A DNA stretch of 64,000 bases from Brevibacillus laterosporus (GCF_030489605.1 NZ_JAUKFY010000003.1:310001-374000), one strand, 5' to 3'. Shown: positions 18,422 to 26,854, counted from the first letter of the stretch. Notes: generated by a model not told the origin, from the letters alone. A program made the numbers and translations.

Positions 18422-19927
18422 TCATTTATCTTCTTTTGGCATTGGCAATGGTACTCTCCAATCCAGCTCATATCTCTTTTCTGCCAGTTCGGAAGTAAGG
18501 CTGATCTTTTGCGGAAGTTCTTTCATTTCATAACTTTGCAATTTTATTCGGATATGGTTTCTGCCTTGTTCGTCCTTTCCTAACATTTTAAAATCTCCGC
18601 CTGTTACATTGTATATTTTGCCCTTCTCATCTTTTATCGTCCAACCAAAGCGGTGAATAATTTTACGTGTATCATCATCCAGAAAAATCGTATCACCTAT
18701 ATTAATATAGGATACATCCTTTACATAAACATCTAGTGTAACAGTAGCATGCTTCTCATCCTTGGGAGATGCTTCATTTTGAGGTTTGTCAAAGGTTACT
18801 GACTTGATCTCAATCGTTTTGCCATCCTCGTCTACTCTTACAGGTTTATCGGCAAGCTGCTTCGGCTCAAATGATATGTCCAGCTTATACGGTTCTGTTT
18901 TTACTAAAGAATCTAATACTAGTGTATATTGATGATCTGGAGCCAGAGGAGCAAATCCATACTTCCGGATAGAATGACCATATTTATCTAGATACTTGCG
19001 AGGAGTAGCAATCTCCGTACTTAGGTCCTTTACTTTCTCTCCCTTTTCATTTTCAACATGAAAATTCAGCTTATAATCATCATAGCGAACATAAGGGGGA
19101 GCTGAAGCTATTTTTCCTTTCACTTGTTTGCTTTCCTGCACTAATCTTTTCTTTGCCTCTTCCGTCCATTTTGTTTCATATTCGACACGCGCAGCAGTCG
19201 GTGAATACATCACGCTGTTCAAATTGATTTGAAGTCCCTGCGGTGTTGTATACGTCCCATTCATTGGCAGCACCTTTGAAGCCGTAATTGATTTTTCTAA
19301 ATCAAAAGGAACCTGTAAGGACCAATCCCCTTTAACAGAGTCAATCTCACTTCCCTTGACTTTCAGTAAAAGCTTCTGTTGTTTTTCTCCCACTGGATTT
19401 TTCAGAGTGAGATAGCCGTATTTATCATCGTAATATCCTAATGAATATAATTCGCTAGATACTCTCTTAAATGGATTCCCTTTTAAATCTGTTACTTCTG
19501 TATCCCATATACGTATCTTATCAGGATGAATAAAGTTATTCTGCTGATCCTTGACCGAATATACGGCCACAATTCTCATTGGGTCAGCCAATATTTCCTT
19601 TATTTCAAAAGTATAGCCCTGATCCGTAACAGAGGCGTTTACCTTCTGCGAAAAGCCCTCCTCTGCTGCATTTTGCAGCTCTTTATTAGAACTGCCTTCA
19701 AATAACGACTTTACATAAGCTGCAAATGTGGGTGATACATATGAACCCACCGATACCGTTAACAGCAGAGCGCAGCTGATTGAGACCGGCAATACCAAAG
19801 TACCTAGCAGACGCGACCTTTTTCTTTTATAGGCCACGGCCCGGTCAGGCATTACAAAAGCAGGCTGATCCAATTTTTCAGCTACCTTTTTTAGAGTTTG
19901 TTCAATCTGTTTGTCTAGATTAGTCAT
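18422..19927 (-). CDS. DUF4179 membrane protein, probable anti-sigma factor
   Basis: 501 aa. A ~45-residue cytoplasmic N-terminus ends in KRKRSR, then one membrane helix (about 40-62), then a large extracytoplasmic part: the DUF4179 domain follows the helix, with beta-rich domains after it. This layout is that of anti-sigma factors paired with ECF sigma factors in Bacillales. The ATG lies inside the last codons of the sigma gene (overlap 19920-19927), so the two are made together. It should hold the sigma factor at the membrane until an envelope signal; the signal is unknown. Confidence 0.8.
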   Translation of the reverse strand: MTNLDKQIEQTLKKVAEKLDQPAFVMPDRAVAYKRKRSRLLGTLVLPVSISCALLLTVSVGSYVSPTFAAYVKSLFEGSSNKELQNAAEEGFSQKVNASVTDQGYTFEIKEILADPMRIVAVYSVKDQQNNFIHPDKIRIWDTEVTDLKGNPFKRVSSELYSLGYYDDKYGYLTLKNPVGEKQQKLLLKVKGSEIDSVKGDWSLQVPFDLEKSITASKVLPMNGTYTTPQGLQINLNSVMYSPTAARVEYETKWTEEAKKRLVQESKQVKGKIASAPPYVRYDDYKLNFHVENEKGEKVKDLSTEIATPRKYLDKYGHSIRKYGFAPLAPDHQYTLVLDSLVKTEPYKLDISFEPKQLADKPVRVDEDGKTIEIKSVTFDKPQNEASPKDEKHATVTLDVYVKDVSYINIGDTIFLDDDTRKIIHRFGWTIKDEKGKIYNVTGGDFKMLGKDEQGRNHIRIKLQSYEMKELPQKISLTSELAEKRYELDWRVPLPMPKEDK

Positions 19928-20489
19928 GCATGATCACTCCCATCTCGGTAATTACCTGTGGTTCTTTTTCAGCTTGCATTTTCTCAGCGATGAGTTTTCT
20001 GGCCTTATGCAGCCTTGATTTTACCGTACCCTCAAACACACCAAGGATTTTTGCAATTTCAGCTACTCTAAACTGTTCATAATAGTAAAGAATCACTGCG
20101 GAACGATGCTTCGGCGTCATTGACTGGATTGCTCGCCAAATCTGTTGTTCTTGTTCCTTTTGCAGAATGCTCTCCAATGGGTTTTGGTCCGGATCAATGG
20201 ATTCTGCGTATTCTTCCGTGTTTTTCCTTCTACGCACCTGATTAAGTGCCCGATGTGTCACAATTTTCATAAACCAAGCTCGAAACGATGTCCCTTTTCG
20301 TTCATCATAGCGATAAAGTGATTGATATGCCTCCCATAGTGCTTCTTGAACAGCATCCTGAGCCAAATGGTAATCATGGACGATTAAAAAAGCGACTCGA
20401 AATGCCGCAGTTAAGTGAGGCTGAACAAGTGCTTCAAAACCAACTGAACCTCCTTCTCTAGCTATTGGAAAATGATGATTTTCCTCCAT
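19920..20489 (-). CDS. ECF-type RNA polymerase sigma factor
   Basis: 189 aa. Region 2 near 20-85 (HDYHLAQDAVQEALWEAY, then FRAWFMKIVTHRALNQVRRR) and region 4 near 125-175 (PKHRSAVILYYYEQF, AEIAKILGVFEGTVKSRLHK). Length and lack of region 3 fit the ECF group (SigW/SigV-like). GGAGG lies eight bases before the ATG. Directs RNA polymerase to an envelope-stress type regulon and is probably autoregulated; no convincing ECF promoter was identified upstream. Confidence 0.9.
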   Translation of the reverse strand: MEENHHFPIAREGGSVGFEALVQPHLTAAFRVAFLIVHDYHLAQDAVQEALWEAYQSLYRYDERKGTSFRAWFMKIVTHRALNQVRRRKNTEEYAESIDPDQNPLESILQKEQEQQIWRAIQSMTPKHRSAVILYYYEQFRVAEIAKILGVFEGTVKSRLHKARKLIAEKMQAEKEPQVITEMGVIMHD

Positions 20490-20890
20490 GTAAAAAACCT
20501 CCTCGTTTTCCCTGTCACTCCTTATTCACCAGTTCCCGTATTTTGGTTCATTTTAAGGAGAGAAAAATTCCCCCCACTTGCACTGGGGTAAACCGTAATG
20601 GGACAATCGATGCAATCTATGTATTCTTTTCTTAATGAAATAATTGATCATTCAGACACTTAGGTGAATCATCAAGATTCGAAAATTGCCGTCCCAAACA
20701 ACTGTTGCTTCGGCAGGAGACAAGGCTTTCCTTACATAAATCTTTGTTTGCTATTGCTTTCCTGTCAACACTGTACTAAAAAATACGCTTTGTCAAAAAC
20801 GTTACCAACAAAAAGAAGCGTCAAAGGAACAAAAATGTCCACTGACGCTTCTTTCATATAAGTACAGGAAAGAAATCATTAGTACGATTT
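20490..20890. other. Intergenic region between HAD gene and sigma operon
   Basis: Holds the upstream region of the sigma gene and, at 20810-20856, the terminator of the HAD gene. No further coding frame with a ribosome site. Confidence 0.5.
20810..20856. terminator. Terminator of HAD phosphatase gene
   Basis: Perfect 12-bp stem AAAGAAGCGTCA (20812-20823 with 20843-20854), with five T following on the minus strand. Confidence 0.85.
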
Positions 20891-21715
20891 CTAAGCTTGT
20901 GGCATTTTATTTAAAATAAAGGTCTCAACAACCTTTGCCACACCATGATTCATATTTGTATCTGTTACATAGTCTGCTATTTCCTTAATGTCATCTGGTG
21001 CATTGCCCATTGCGACACCAAGCCCTGCAAAATTAATCATGGCAAGATCATTGTAGCTGTCACCGATCGCAATAACCTCTGCTTGTTCAATTCCTAATTT
21101 ATGAATGAGCTGATGTAAGCTGGTTCCTTTATCCACACCTGCTTCTGTAAACTCCAAGAAAAACGGCTTAGACCGCATTACACTCAATTGACCCTCTAGC
21201 TGTTTTTGCAGTTTCTTTTCTACAATTGCTAGTTTGGCAGGCTCGTCCACCATTAGAACTTTTACTACTGGTCGTGTGATTGCTTGCTTAAAGCTTTCTA
21301 CCTCTTTAATGTTCATTCCCGTAATCTCAGACTCTTTTTGGGTGTACGCAGTCACTGTTTCAGCTACGATATCATCCCCATCATAGGAGAGAATCCCAAC
21401 CTGCTCGCTTTTACTGATATCATATAGCTCATGTACCGTTTCTACTGGCAGTGTGCTACTAAATAACTCTTCTTTTGTTTTCCAGTTTATAATTTTTGCA
21501 CCGTTGAAGGACAAAATAAAGCTACCGTACTTTGCCAGCTCTAATTCTTCAGCAATATGCGTCATAGCGTACGTGGGACGACCTGATGCTAGAACTACTT
21601 TTACTCCAGCCTCTTGAGCCTTCATTAGTGCAATTTTTGTACGTGTTGAAATGGTGTGATCATCTTGAAGCAATGTATCGTCTAAATCGAGGACAATCAT
21701 TCTATAATTTTGCAT
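20891..21715 (-). CDS. HAD superfamily Cof-type sugar/nucleotide phosphatase
   Basis: 274 aa from ATG 21715, preferred over an ATG five codons earlier because GGATGG lies seven bases before it. Motif I DLDDTLL near the N-terminus carries both catalytic aspartates, motif II SGRP follows at about residue 55, the conserved lysine precedes GTSLHQL near 195, and motif IV is IGDSYNDLAMI near 220. The C2-type cap between motifs II and III matches the Cof/YcsE/YitU group. Likely hydrolyses phosphorylated sugars or cofactors such as FMN or PLP; the substrate cannot be told. Single gene ending at a terminator. Confidence 0.88.
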   Translation of the reverse strand: MQNYRMIVLDLDDTLLQDDHTISTRTKIALMKAQEAGVKVVLASGRPTYAMTHIAEELELAKYGSFILSFNGAKIINWKTKEELFSSTLPVETVHELYDISKSEQVGILSYDGDDIVAETVTAYTQKESEITGMNIKEVESFKQAITRPVVKVLMVDEPAKLAIVEKKLQKQLEGQLSVMRSKPFFLEFTEAGVDKGTSLHQLIHKLGIEQAEVIAIGDSYNDLAMINFAGLGVAMGNAPDDIKEIADYVTDTNMNHGVAKVVETFILNKMPQA

Positions 21716-21837
21716 GACAAAACCATCCAATCTAATCTAGTTGTATAAATCACTATAATCATATCATTGATATTGTAATTTATGTGTAAAAAAAGTTAGA
21801 TGGATGAGTTTGGTTTCATAGACCCAATAGGTTTCCA

Positions 21838-21865
21838 TAAAAAAGAACGCTCCTAAGAGCGTCCT
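21838..21865 (-). terminator. Terminator of the regulator/peptide operon
   Basis: Stem ACGCTC/GAGCGT (21847-21852 with 21857-21862), extended by G-C and G-U pairs, four-base loop, then six T on the minus strand. Sits 15 bp after the peptide gene stop, which marks the peptide gene as the true end of the transcript. Confidence 0.75.
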
Positions 21866-21879
21866 AAGGAGAGATACAA

Positions 21880-22014
21880 TTAAAATCCTGGATCATATAC
21901 ATACTGAATAACATGAGGTTTACTAGCTTCTGCGACATGAGAGAAAGAATCAATAGAACCAATAGAAGTTACCAATGCTAAAGTCATGAAAATCGTTATA
22001 ATTGCCTTTTTCAT
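21880..22014 (-). CDS. Small exported pro-peptide, candidate quorum-sensing signal
   Basis: 44 aa from ATG 22014, which has GGAGGG six bases upstream. The longer in-frame start 19 codons earlier lies inside the preceding gene and has no ribosome site. MKKA and a hydrophobic stretch to about residue 20 form a Sec signal; AEA near 28-30 is a possible cleavage site, leaving SKPHVIQYVYDPGF. It starts 16 bp after the stop of an NprR-like HTH-TPR regulator and is followed at once by a terminator. This is the gene order of NprR-NprX, PlcR-PapR and Rap-Phr pairs, whose peptides are exported, trimmed, re-imported by Opp and bind the TPR receptor. The SKP start also recalls the SKPDIVG core of NprX. 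Family membership is inferred; the mature form is unknown. Confidence 0.65.
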   Translation of the reverse strand: MKKAIITIFMTLALVTSIGSIDSFSHVAEASKPHVIQYVYDPGF

Positions 22015-22030
22015 CTCAATCCCTCCTACG

Positions 22031-23326
22031 CTAATTAATTTCTTTATTCTGTATAATCCTATTATATACATCTTGAAGCTTCTGTACCATTTGTAAATCT
22101 ATAGATTTTTCCATAGAGAAATAAAAGGAGAGAATGCTCTTCATACAGTCATTAATTTCTTGATAAGCATTTATTTTTCCATAGATCTCCATGCTGGCAA
22201 GATAACTATCCAATCCTTCTTGATAGGATTTTATCAAGATTTGATAGTTTGCTTTATATTGATAATATAATCCGATTGAATAATATTTATAAGGTGTTTT
22301 CGATTCAACCTTCAAAAAGTTATCTTCCTGGGCCACTAACTCTGCAATGGCATCGAACTTTTTCATTTGCAGATACAGCTCGATTAACTCATTTACTGCA
22401 TGTATTCTTGAATCCTCACTCGTATTTTGTAAGCAATCTAGCAATAATGGAATGGCTGCTTCATAGTCTTTCTTTTTTGCCTTTACGATTGCACCAGTTA
22501 ATGCTGCGGATTCATGCACAAAATGGAATGTAAATGTTTTATAGGTAGAAAGATGTTTTTCGACTTCTTCATATTTGCCTGATAATAAGAGAGCATTAAT
22601 CATAGCCAGATAGGCTCTAACCTTTAATTCATTTATGGTGTGATCTCGCAAAAGCCCCATTTTTGTAAGTTCAATACATTGCTGATATTTTTTAATGGCA
22701 AATGCGTGCAGACCCATTCTAAAATAAAAAGTGATTTTTTCTTCCTCGGATAAAAAATCTGCATAATGAATAATTTCTTCCCCGATTTTAAAAGACTCCT
22801 CTAAGTTTTTGAAATCCTGTCTCTCTATTAGGTATTTTTGCAGGGACGGTTTGGCTATATAGTTTGGGATTCCATGTACTCTCGCATACTTAATGATAGC
22901 GCTATAGAGAATAAGTTTAATCTCGTCGCTAGTGATGCTATTGCATAGGTCATAAAGACGTTCTAAAGCCGTATATGTATCTTCTTGGGGATTTTCAAGA
23001 ATTTTTTGTGCAACCTTACTAATTAGCGTTGTATTAGCTAGTTCAATCATTTCTAAAAGAAGCTCATATAAAATTTCTACACGCTGTTGTATTTCGATAT
23101 AATTCGCTATTATCTCTTCATATGGCAATACTAGTACAGTAGTGATTGCCTTAATGGTTCGAAGCTCTGGCCTCTTGGTTTCACATGATTCAATTTTAGA
23201 GAGTACACCCTTACTAACACCTGACAGCCTTCCCAATTCTGATAAACTCAAATTTGCTTGTTGTCTTTTATTTTTTATTAATTCACCTAGAGAGGAGTAA
23301 AGTACTGCTCCTTTTCCTTCCATCAT
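22031..23326 (-). CDS. RRNPP-type HTH-TPR regulator (NprR-like)
   Basis: 431 aa. An XRE-type helix-turn-helix at about 12-66 (LGELIKNKRQQANLSLSELG, then SGVSKGVLSKIE) is followed by ~360 residues of tetratricopeptide helices. Length is close to NprR (about 420 aa). Members of this family bind DNA as dimers and switch on binding a short imported peptide. Start ATG 23326 has AAGGTGGG just upstream. The small exported peptide gene follows 16 bp downstream. The product should control its own peptide and neighbouring or distant targets; the targets are not visible here. A spore-phosphatase (Rap-like) activity is possible for NprR types but not shown. Confidence 0.8.
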   Translation of the reverse strand: MMEGKGAVLYSSLGELIKNKRQQANLSLSELGRLSGVSKGVLSKIESCETKRPELRTIKAITTVLVLPYEEIIANYIEIQQRVEILYELLLEMIELANTTLISKVAQKILENPQEDTYTALERLYDLCNSITSDEIKLILYSAIIKYARVHGIPNYIAKPSLQKYLIERQDFKNLEESFKIGEEIIHYADFLSEEEKITFYFRMGLHAFAIKKYQQCIELTKMGLLRDHTINELKVRAYLAMINALLLSGKYEEVEKHLSTYKTFTFHFVHESAALTGAIVKAKKKDYEAAIPLLLDCLQNTSEDSRIHAVNELIELYLQMKKFDAIAELVAQEDNFLKVESKTPYKYYSIGLYYQYKANYQILIKSYQEGLDSYLASMEIYGKINAYQEINDCMKSILSFYFSMEKSIDLQMVQKLQDVYNRIIQNKEIN

Positions 23327-23521
23327 ATTCCCACCTTAGGACATAATTTCTCAGGACAATATTCGACAACGGTATTCTGTTCCATTCATTACTCCTCTAT
23401 AATTCTAGTTTAATTGTATATTATTGTAAATATAAATAAAGATTAGTGGGGAAATTATTGTTAATTAAGTAATTTATTAATGAAAATTAAAGGAAAATTA
23501 CCCTTTATTTAGTTACTCGCC

Positions 23522-24241
23522 TCATCTGGTCTTTGCTAATGCTTGTTTTAATCGAGAGTAATGGATTTGGAAAGGTTTACGCTGCCCTTCTTTCCGAATA
23601 ATACCTTCTGCTGTGAAATCCTGTAATAATCCCGTCACAGTCTCACGAATACTGCCCATCATTGTTGCTAATTCTTGATGCGTAACAGCTATATCAAGCT
23701 GAATCCAGCCTTCTTCTTGATGCAAGCTCTCTCCCATAGATATTTTAACTCCGAATTTATCCGATAGTTTATTTAATAAAAATAGAAGCCGTTTTCGAAC
23801 ACTTCCATATGCCATGTATTCAAGCAGCTCCTCTACCTCCTGTATGCGTTTGGACAAAATTTCAATAAACTTTAACGCAATATCAGGCTTTTTTTGCAAA
23901 AAATTCTCAAACTCAGTTTTATCGATCATACAGATCAAGGAGTCCTCCCATGTTTGGGCATACAGATTTTCAGACCCTGTTGTAAACGTACCGACTTCCC
24001 CAAATATATGTCCAACACCTAATACATCAAGAGTTAGCTCACTGCCTTCGGATGTTATCTGATATAAGCGAACCTTTCCCGATTTGATCAGATACAGAAA
24101 TTTTTGAGATTGATGAGGGGTTGTAATCAGTGTTCCTTTTTTCATAATTGTAATCGGGGCAACGGGTTCGAGTTTTTCTAATTCCTCTATCTCAAGCTCA
24201 CTAAATAACTGTATTCTTGATAAATATTTTATTTTCTCCAT
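23522..24241 (-). CDS. Crp/Fnr-family regulator with variant recognition helix
   Basis: 239 aa. Cyclic-nucleotide-type beta-roll at about 10-125, dimer helix to about 160, then a winged HTH. The recognition helix reads SIRETVTGLL: the Arg and Glu that contact DNA in E. coli CRP are kept, but the second Arg (R185 in CRP) is Gly, so the half-site may differ from TGTGA. No Fnr-type cysteine cluster. Divergent from the DoxX-like gene, with the palindrome TGTAG-N6-CTACA in between. Likely activates that gene and perhaps itself. The effector is unknown. Confidence 0.85.
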   Translation of the reverse strand: MEKIKYLSRIQLFSELEIEELEKLEPVAPITIMKKGTLITTPHQSQKFLYLIKSGKVRLYQITSEGSELTLDVLGVGHIFGEVGTFTTGSENLYAQTWEDSLICMIDKTEFENFLQKKPDIALKFIEILSKRIQEVEELLEYMAYGSVRKRLLFLLNKLSDKFGVKISMGESLHQEEGWIQLDIAVTHQELATMMGSIRETVTGLLQDFTAEGIIRKEGQRKPFQIHYSRLKQALAKTR

Positions 24242-24264
24242 ACAATACCCCCAGAATTTGTAAG

Positions 24265-24280
24265 TGTAGTCTAGACTACA
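24265..24280. promoter_or_regulatory. 16-bp palindrome TGTAG-N6-CTACA, candidate Crp/Fnr-type operator
   Basis: Perfect palindrome with the same 5-6-5 layout as the CRP/FNR consensus TGTGA-N6-TCACA. Its centre (24272.5) is 32 bp upstream of the centre of a TATACT -10 box at 24302-24307 that has no good -35, i.e. close to -41.5, the class II activator position. It lies between the divergent Crp/Fnr gene and the DoxX-like gene. Confidence 0.6.
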
Positions 24281-24301
24281 TCTTTTTCAGCAAAACCTGA
24301 G

Positions 24302-24307
24302 TATACT
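24302..24307 (+). promoter_or_regulatory. -10 box of the DoxX-like gene
   Basis: TATACT with no recognisable -35 at 17 bp, as expected of an activator-dependent promoter. Confidence 0.5.
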
Positions 24308-24358
24308 CTCCTCCAAAGACATCCTATCTTACTTATCTTATCAGAGGAGGGCACCATC

Positions 24359-24700
24359 ATGCATTTCACTATTTTACTTTTCCAAATTGTATGTATTGGT
24401 TTGTTTTCCATTTCGATTTTCAACAAATTTACAAGTTCAAAAACAATGGTTCAGCATTGGAATGATTATGGCTATCCAATGTGGCTCATGTACGTCACAG
24501 CCACTTGCGAATTAATCGGTTTTATTGGAGTAATCGCTTCCTTTTGGATACCGGCGGCCTTGAAGTTTTCGGCTTCTATTTTTATTGTAATTATGATTGC
24601 CGCCCTGTACGCCCATATCATTAGAGCGAAGCATAAGCCAATCACTTCACTTCGAGCTGTTATTGTACTTATCTTATGTATCATAGTGGTTTCCGGGTAA
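24359..24700 (+). CDS. DoxX-like family membrane protein
   Basis: 113 aa with four hydrophobic helices, matching the DoxX/DoxD-like family in length and pattern (NKFTSSKTMVQHW after helix 1; ATCELIGFIGVIASFW for helix 2). DoxX-type proteins are linked to quinone/thiol redox chemistry in the membrane, but many members are unassigned. GAGGAGGG lies upstream of the ATG. It probably answers to the divergent Crp/Fnr regulator. Confidence 0.75.
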   Translation: MHFTILLFQIVCIGLFSISIFNKFTSSKTMVQHWNDYGYPMWLMYVTATCELIGFIGVIASFWIPAALKFSASIFIVIMIAALYAHIIRAKHKPITSLRAVIVLILCIIVVSG

Positions 24701-24767
24701 AAATTGGCTGTATCTAGCGTATTGCAACGAAAAATTGAAGATTGCACACGTTTTTCGTAACATTGGT

Positions 24768-24797
24768 TTTTCATAAACCTGCTAATCCTGCTATAAT
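24768..24797 (+). promoter_or_regulatory. Candidate promoter of the short Crp/Fnr gene
   Basis: TATAAT at 24792-24797 with TTTTCA at 24768-24773, spacing 18. A transcript from here would begin just before the long hairpin at 24812-24851. Confidence 0.45.
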
Positions 24798-24811
24798 CTC
24801 TATTAATAAAC

Positions 24812-24851
24812 AATAAAGCGAAAGTCAGAAGGTTCCGACTTTCGCTTTATT
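24812..24851. repeat. 15-bp perfect inverted repeat just before a ribosome site
   Basis: Arms AATAAAGCGAAAGTC (24812-24826) and its complement (24837-24851), 10-base loop. It ends five bases before the GGAGG of the short Crp/Fnr gene. It can serve as terminator of the DoxX-like gene (T-rich arm, but no clean U-run) or as a stabilising or regulatory 5' leader hairpin. Confidence 0.7.
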
Positions 24852-24867
24852 ACTTATGGAGGTTACT

Positions 24868-25383
24868 ATGAGATTGCATAGGGGTGAAACTCTATTTCGC
24901 CAAGGAGAAACGGGCCCGCTGTACCATCTGAAAAGCGGCCTATTAAAAGTTATTCGGATTCATGAGGATGGAACGACAACTTTGGTAAATATCATTGTGC
25001 CTAATGAAATCATCCCACACCATTCTCTTATTAGTCCAAATCCTTATTTCGGTACGGCTATCGCACTTGTCACTTGTGAGATCGAGGTTCTTAATGCGCG
25101 GGAGTGGTATCAAAAGCTACAGAATAACCCAGACAGATGCCGAACCATTGCCTTACAGCTTCAGGAAAAGCTCCGCATGATGCAGCATCGGATCGATCAA
25201 TTAACAGAAGTATCGGCCGCAGATAAATTGCGAAAGCTCCAAGCTTGGTTTGAATTCTATATTGCTCCCACCACTTTGACCGAAGTGCTTACACAGGATG
25301 AAATCGGGCAATTTATCGGACTGCGCCGTGAGACTGTAAATAGATTATTGCGTGCTCAATCTGCCTCGAAACCTGATTCGTAG
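24868..25383 (+). CDS. Short Crp/Fnr-family regulator, probable regulator of hmp/hcp
   Basis: 171 aa from ATG 24868, because GGAGG ends five bases before it and an in-frame ATG four codons earlier overlaps that site. Beta-roll effector domain (about 1-85) lacks the first strands of typical members; dimer helix to about 125; HTH at the end with RRETVNRLL, which keeps all three DNA-contact residues of E. coli CRP (R180, E181, R185) and so predicts TGTGA half-sites. The usual C-terminal wing is missing. No Fe-S cysteine set. Convergent with hmp, two bases apart. Two GTGA-N6-TCAC sites lie before hmp and one before hcp. Likely a nitric-oxide or redox regulator of these; this is inference. Confidence 0.8.
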   Translation: MRLHRGETLFRQGETGPLYHLKSGLLKVIRIHEDGTTTLVNIIVPNEIIPHHSLISPNPYFGTAIALVTCEIEVLNAREWYQKLQNNPDRCRTIALQLQEKLRMMQHRIDQLTEVSAADKLRKLQAWFEFYIAPTTLTEVLTQDEIGQFIGLRRETVNRLLRAQSASKPDS

Positions 25384-25385
25384 TC

Positions 25386-26600
25386 CTACAGGCTATCAGC
25401 AGGGCCAAAAAACTCAAAATGAATGTCTGCTTCCGCAATTCCGTATTCCTTCAGGGTATGGTACAACACCTTCATGAAGGGAGTCGGGCCACAGAAATAG
25501 AAGCTGGCATCTTTAGATGGAACCATTTGCTCTAATGTAGAGATATCTACATAGCCTTCTTTATGAAAAGCGTTTGTTGCTCTGTCGCGGTCAGTTGGTT
25601 TGTCATAACACCAATGAACTGATAGTTGTGAGTGCTGGCGAGCTAGCTCTTCTACATGCTCTCTCATCGCGTGCACCCGCCCATTTTGAGCCGCATGAAT
25701 GAAGGTTACCTGGCGGTTCGGATTCGTCTCTACAAGTGTGTTAAGCATACTAACTAAAGGCGTTAATCCAACCCCTCCGCTGATCAGGACGACAGGACGA
25801 GCATCTTTTTGGTCCAAGACAAAATCCCCTGCTGGTGCCGAAAGAAATAAAATATCTCCTTGTTCGACCTGTTCATGCAGATAAACAGATACCTTACCGG
25901 CAGGCTGATCCTGCTTGCCATCCTCTCTTTTAACAGAGATGCGATAGTAAGCCTTGCCTGGAGCGTCAGATAAGCTATATTGACGGATATGGGTATTCTT
26001 TTCACCAGGAATGTCCACTTTCACACTAACGTATTGGCCTGGTTCAAATCCAGCGATAGCTTTTCCATCCTGTGGAACAAGATAAAAGGAGGTAATAACA
26101 TCACTCTCTTTTACCTTTCTGTCCACCTTAAATGCTCTAAATCCTTCCCAGCCTCCCTGCTGTTGTTCAGCTTGCTTATAAAACTCAGCTTCCACACCAA
26201 TAAAGGCATCTGCTATTACACCATACGCCTCTGCCCATGCCTGCAAAATCTCGTCTGTCGCCAGATCGCCAAGTACATCCTTAATCGCAGCAAGCAGATT
26301 TTCTCCAACAATCGGGTAGTGCTCTGCCTTAACCCCAAGACTACGATGCTTGTGACCAATCTGCTTTACAACAGGAATAATCGTTTCTAATTTGTCTATA
26401 TATTGGGCGGCAGCATACACTGCATTGGCTAATGCTGTTTGTTGTCTCCCTTGCTTCTGATTAGCATGATTAAAAATATTTAATAGTTCTGGATGTTTGG
26501 TAAACAATAATTGATAAAAGCGTTTTGTAATATCAATTCCGTGTTTTTCCAATACGGGTACCGTAGATTTAATGATTTGAATTGTCTTTTCACTTAGCAT
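25386..26600 (-). CDS. hmp: Flavohemoglobin, nitric oxide dioxygenase
   Basis: 404 aa, the usual length. Globin domain 1-~145 with the proximal-side histidine region IGHKHRSLGVKAEHY, FAD domain (RQYSLSDAP near 205) and NAD-binding domain (GGVGLTPLVSML near 275; FYFCGPTPFM near 370). Converts NO and O2 to nitrate using NAD(P)H, in the cytoplasm. GAGGT lies seven bases before the ATG. Two GTGA-N6-TCAC operators sit 48-82 bp upstream and a TATACT -10 follows them. Confidence 0.95.
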   Translation of the reverse strand: MLSEKTIQIIKSTVPVLEKHGIDITKRFYQLLFTKHPELLNIFNHANQKQGRQQTALANAVYAAAQYIDKLETIIPVVKQIGHKHRSLGVKAEHYPIVGENLLAAIKDVLGDLATDEILQAWAEAYGVIADAFIGVEAEFYKQAEQQQGGWEGFRAFKVDRKVKESDVITSFYLVPQDGKAIAGFEPGQYVSVKVDIPGEKNTHIRQYSLSDAPGKAYYRISVKREDGKQDQPAGKVSVYLHEQVEQGDILFLSAPAGDFVLDQKDARPVVLISGGVGLTPLVSMLNTLVETNPNRQVTFIHAAQNGRVHAMREHVEELARQHSQLSVHWCYDKPTDRDRATNAFHKEGYVDISTLEQMVPSKDASFYFCGPTPFMKVLYHTLKEYGIAEADIHFEFFGPADSL

Positions 26601-26647
26601 CTTGATTACCTCACTTTCGTTTTGCGTGGTATGATCTCAGTATATAG

Positions 26648-26663
26648 AGTGAGAAATGTCACC
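26648..26663. promoter_or_regulatory. Promoter-proximal Crp/Fnr-type operator of hmp
   Basis: AGTGA-GAAATG-TCACC. Centre about 14 bp upstream of the -10 (AGTATA on the plus strand at 26639-26644), so it would lie between -35 and -10 and could block RNA polymerase. Confidence 0.6.
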
Positions 26664-26666
26664 CTG

Positions 26667-26682
26667 TGTGATCGAGATCACT
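26667..26682. promoter_or_regulatory. Distal Crp/Fnr-type operator of hmp
   Basis: TGTGA-TCGAGA-TCACT, one base from the B. subtilis Fnr consensus TGTGA-N6-TCACA. Its centre is 33 bp upstream of the -10 centre, close to the class II activating position. Centre-to-centre distance to the other site is 19 bp. Confidence 0.7.
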
Positions 26683-26854
26683 GTAAAAGGCACAGATTTG
26701 CGAAGATAATTTCTGCTAGCAAGCTCCTGTATGTACATATTGAATGAATGATGCGTTAATAGCCTCCCATCGTAGCTACTGTCTCTATCATTTACCCGAT
26801 TATTCAGCTATTTTTGCAGGGAGTGTGAACGGCATGTAGCAGCCAGTTCCTTAC

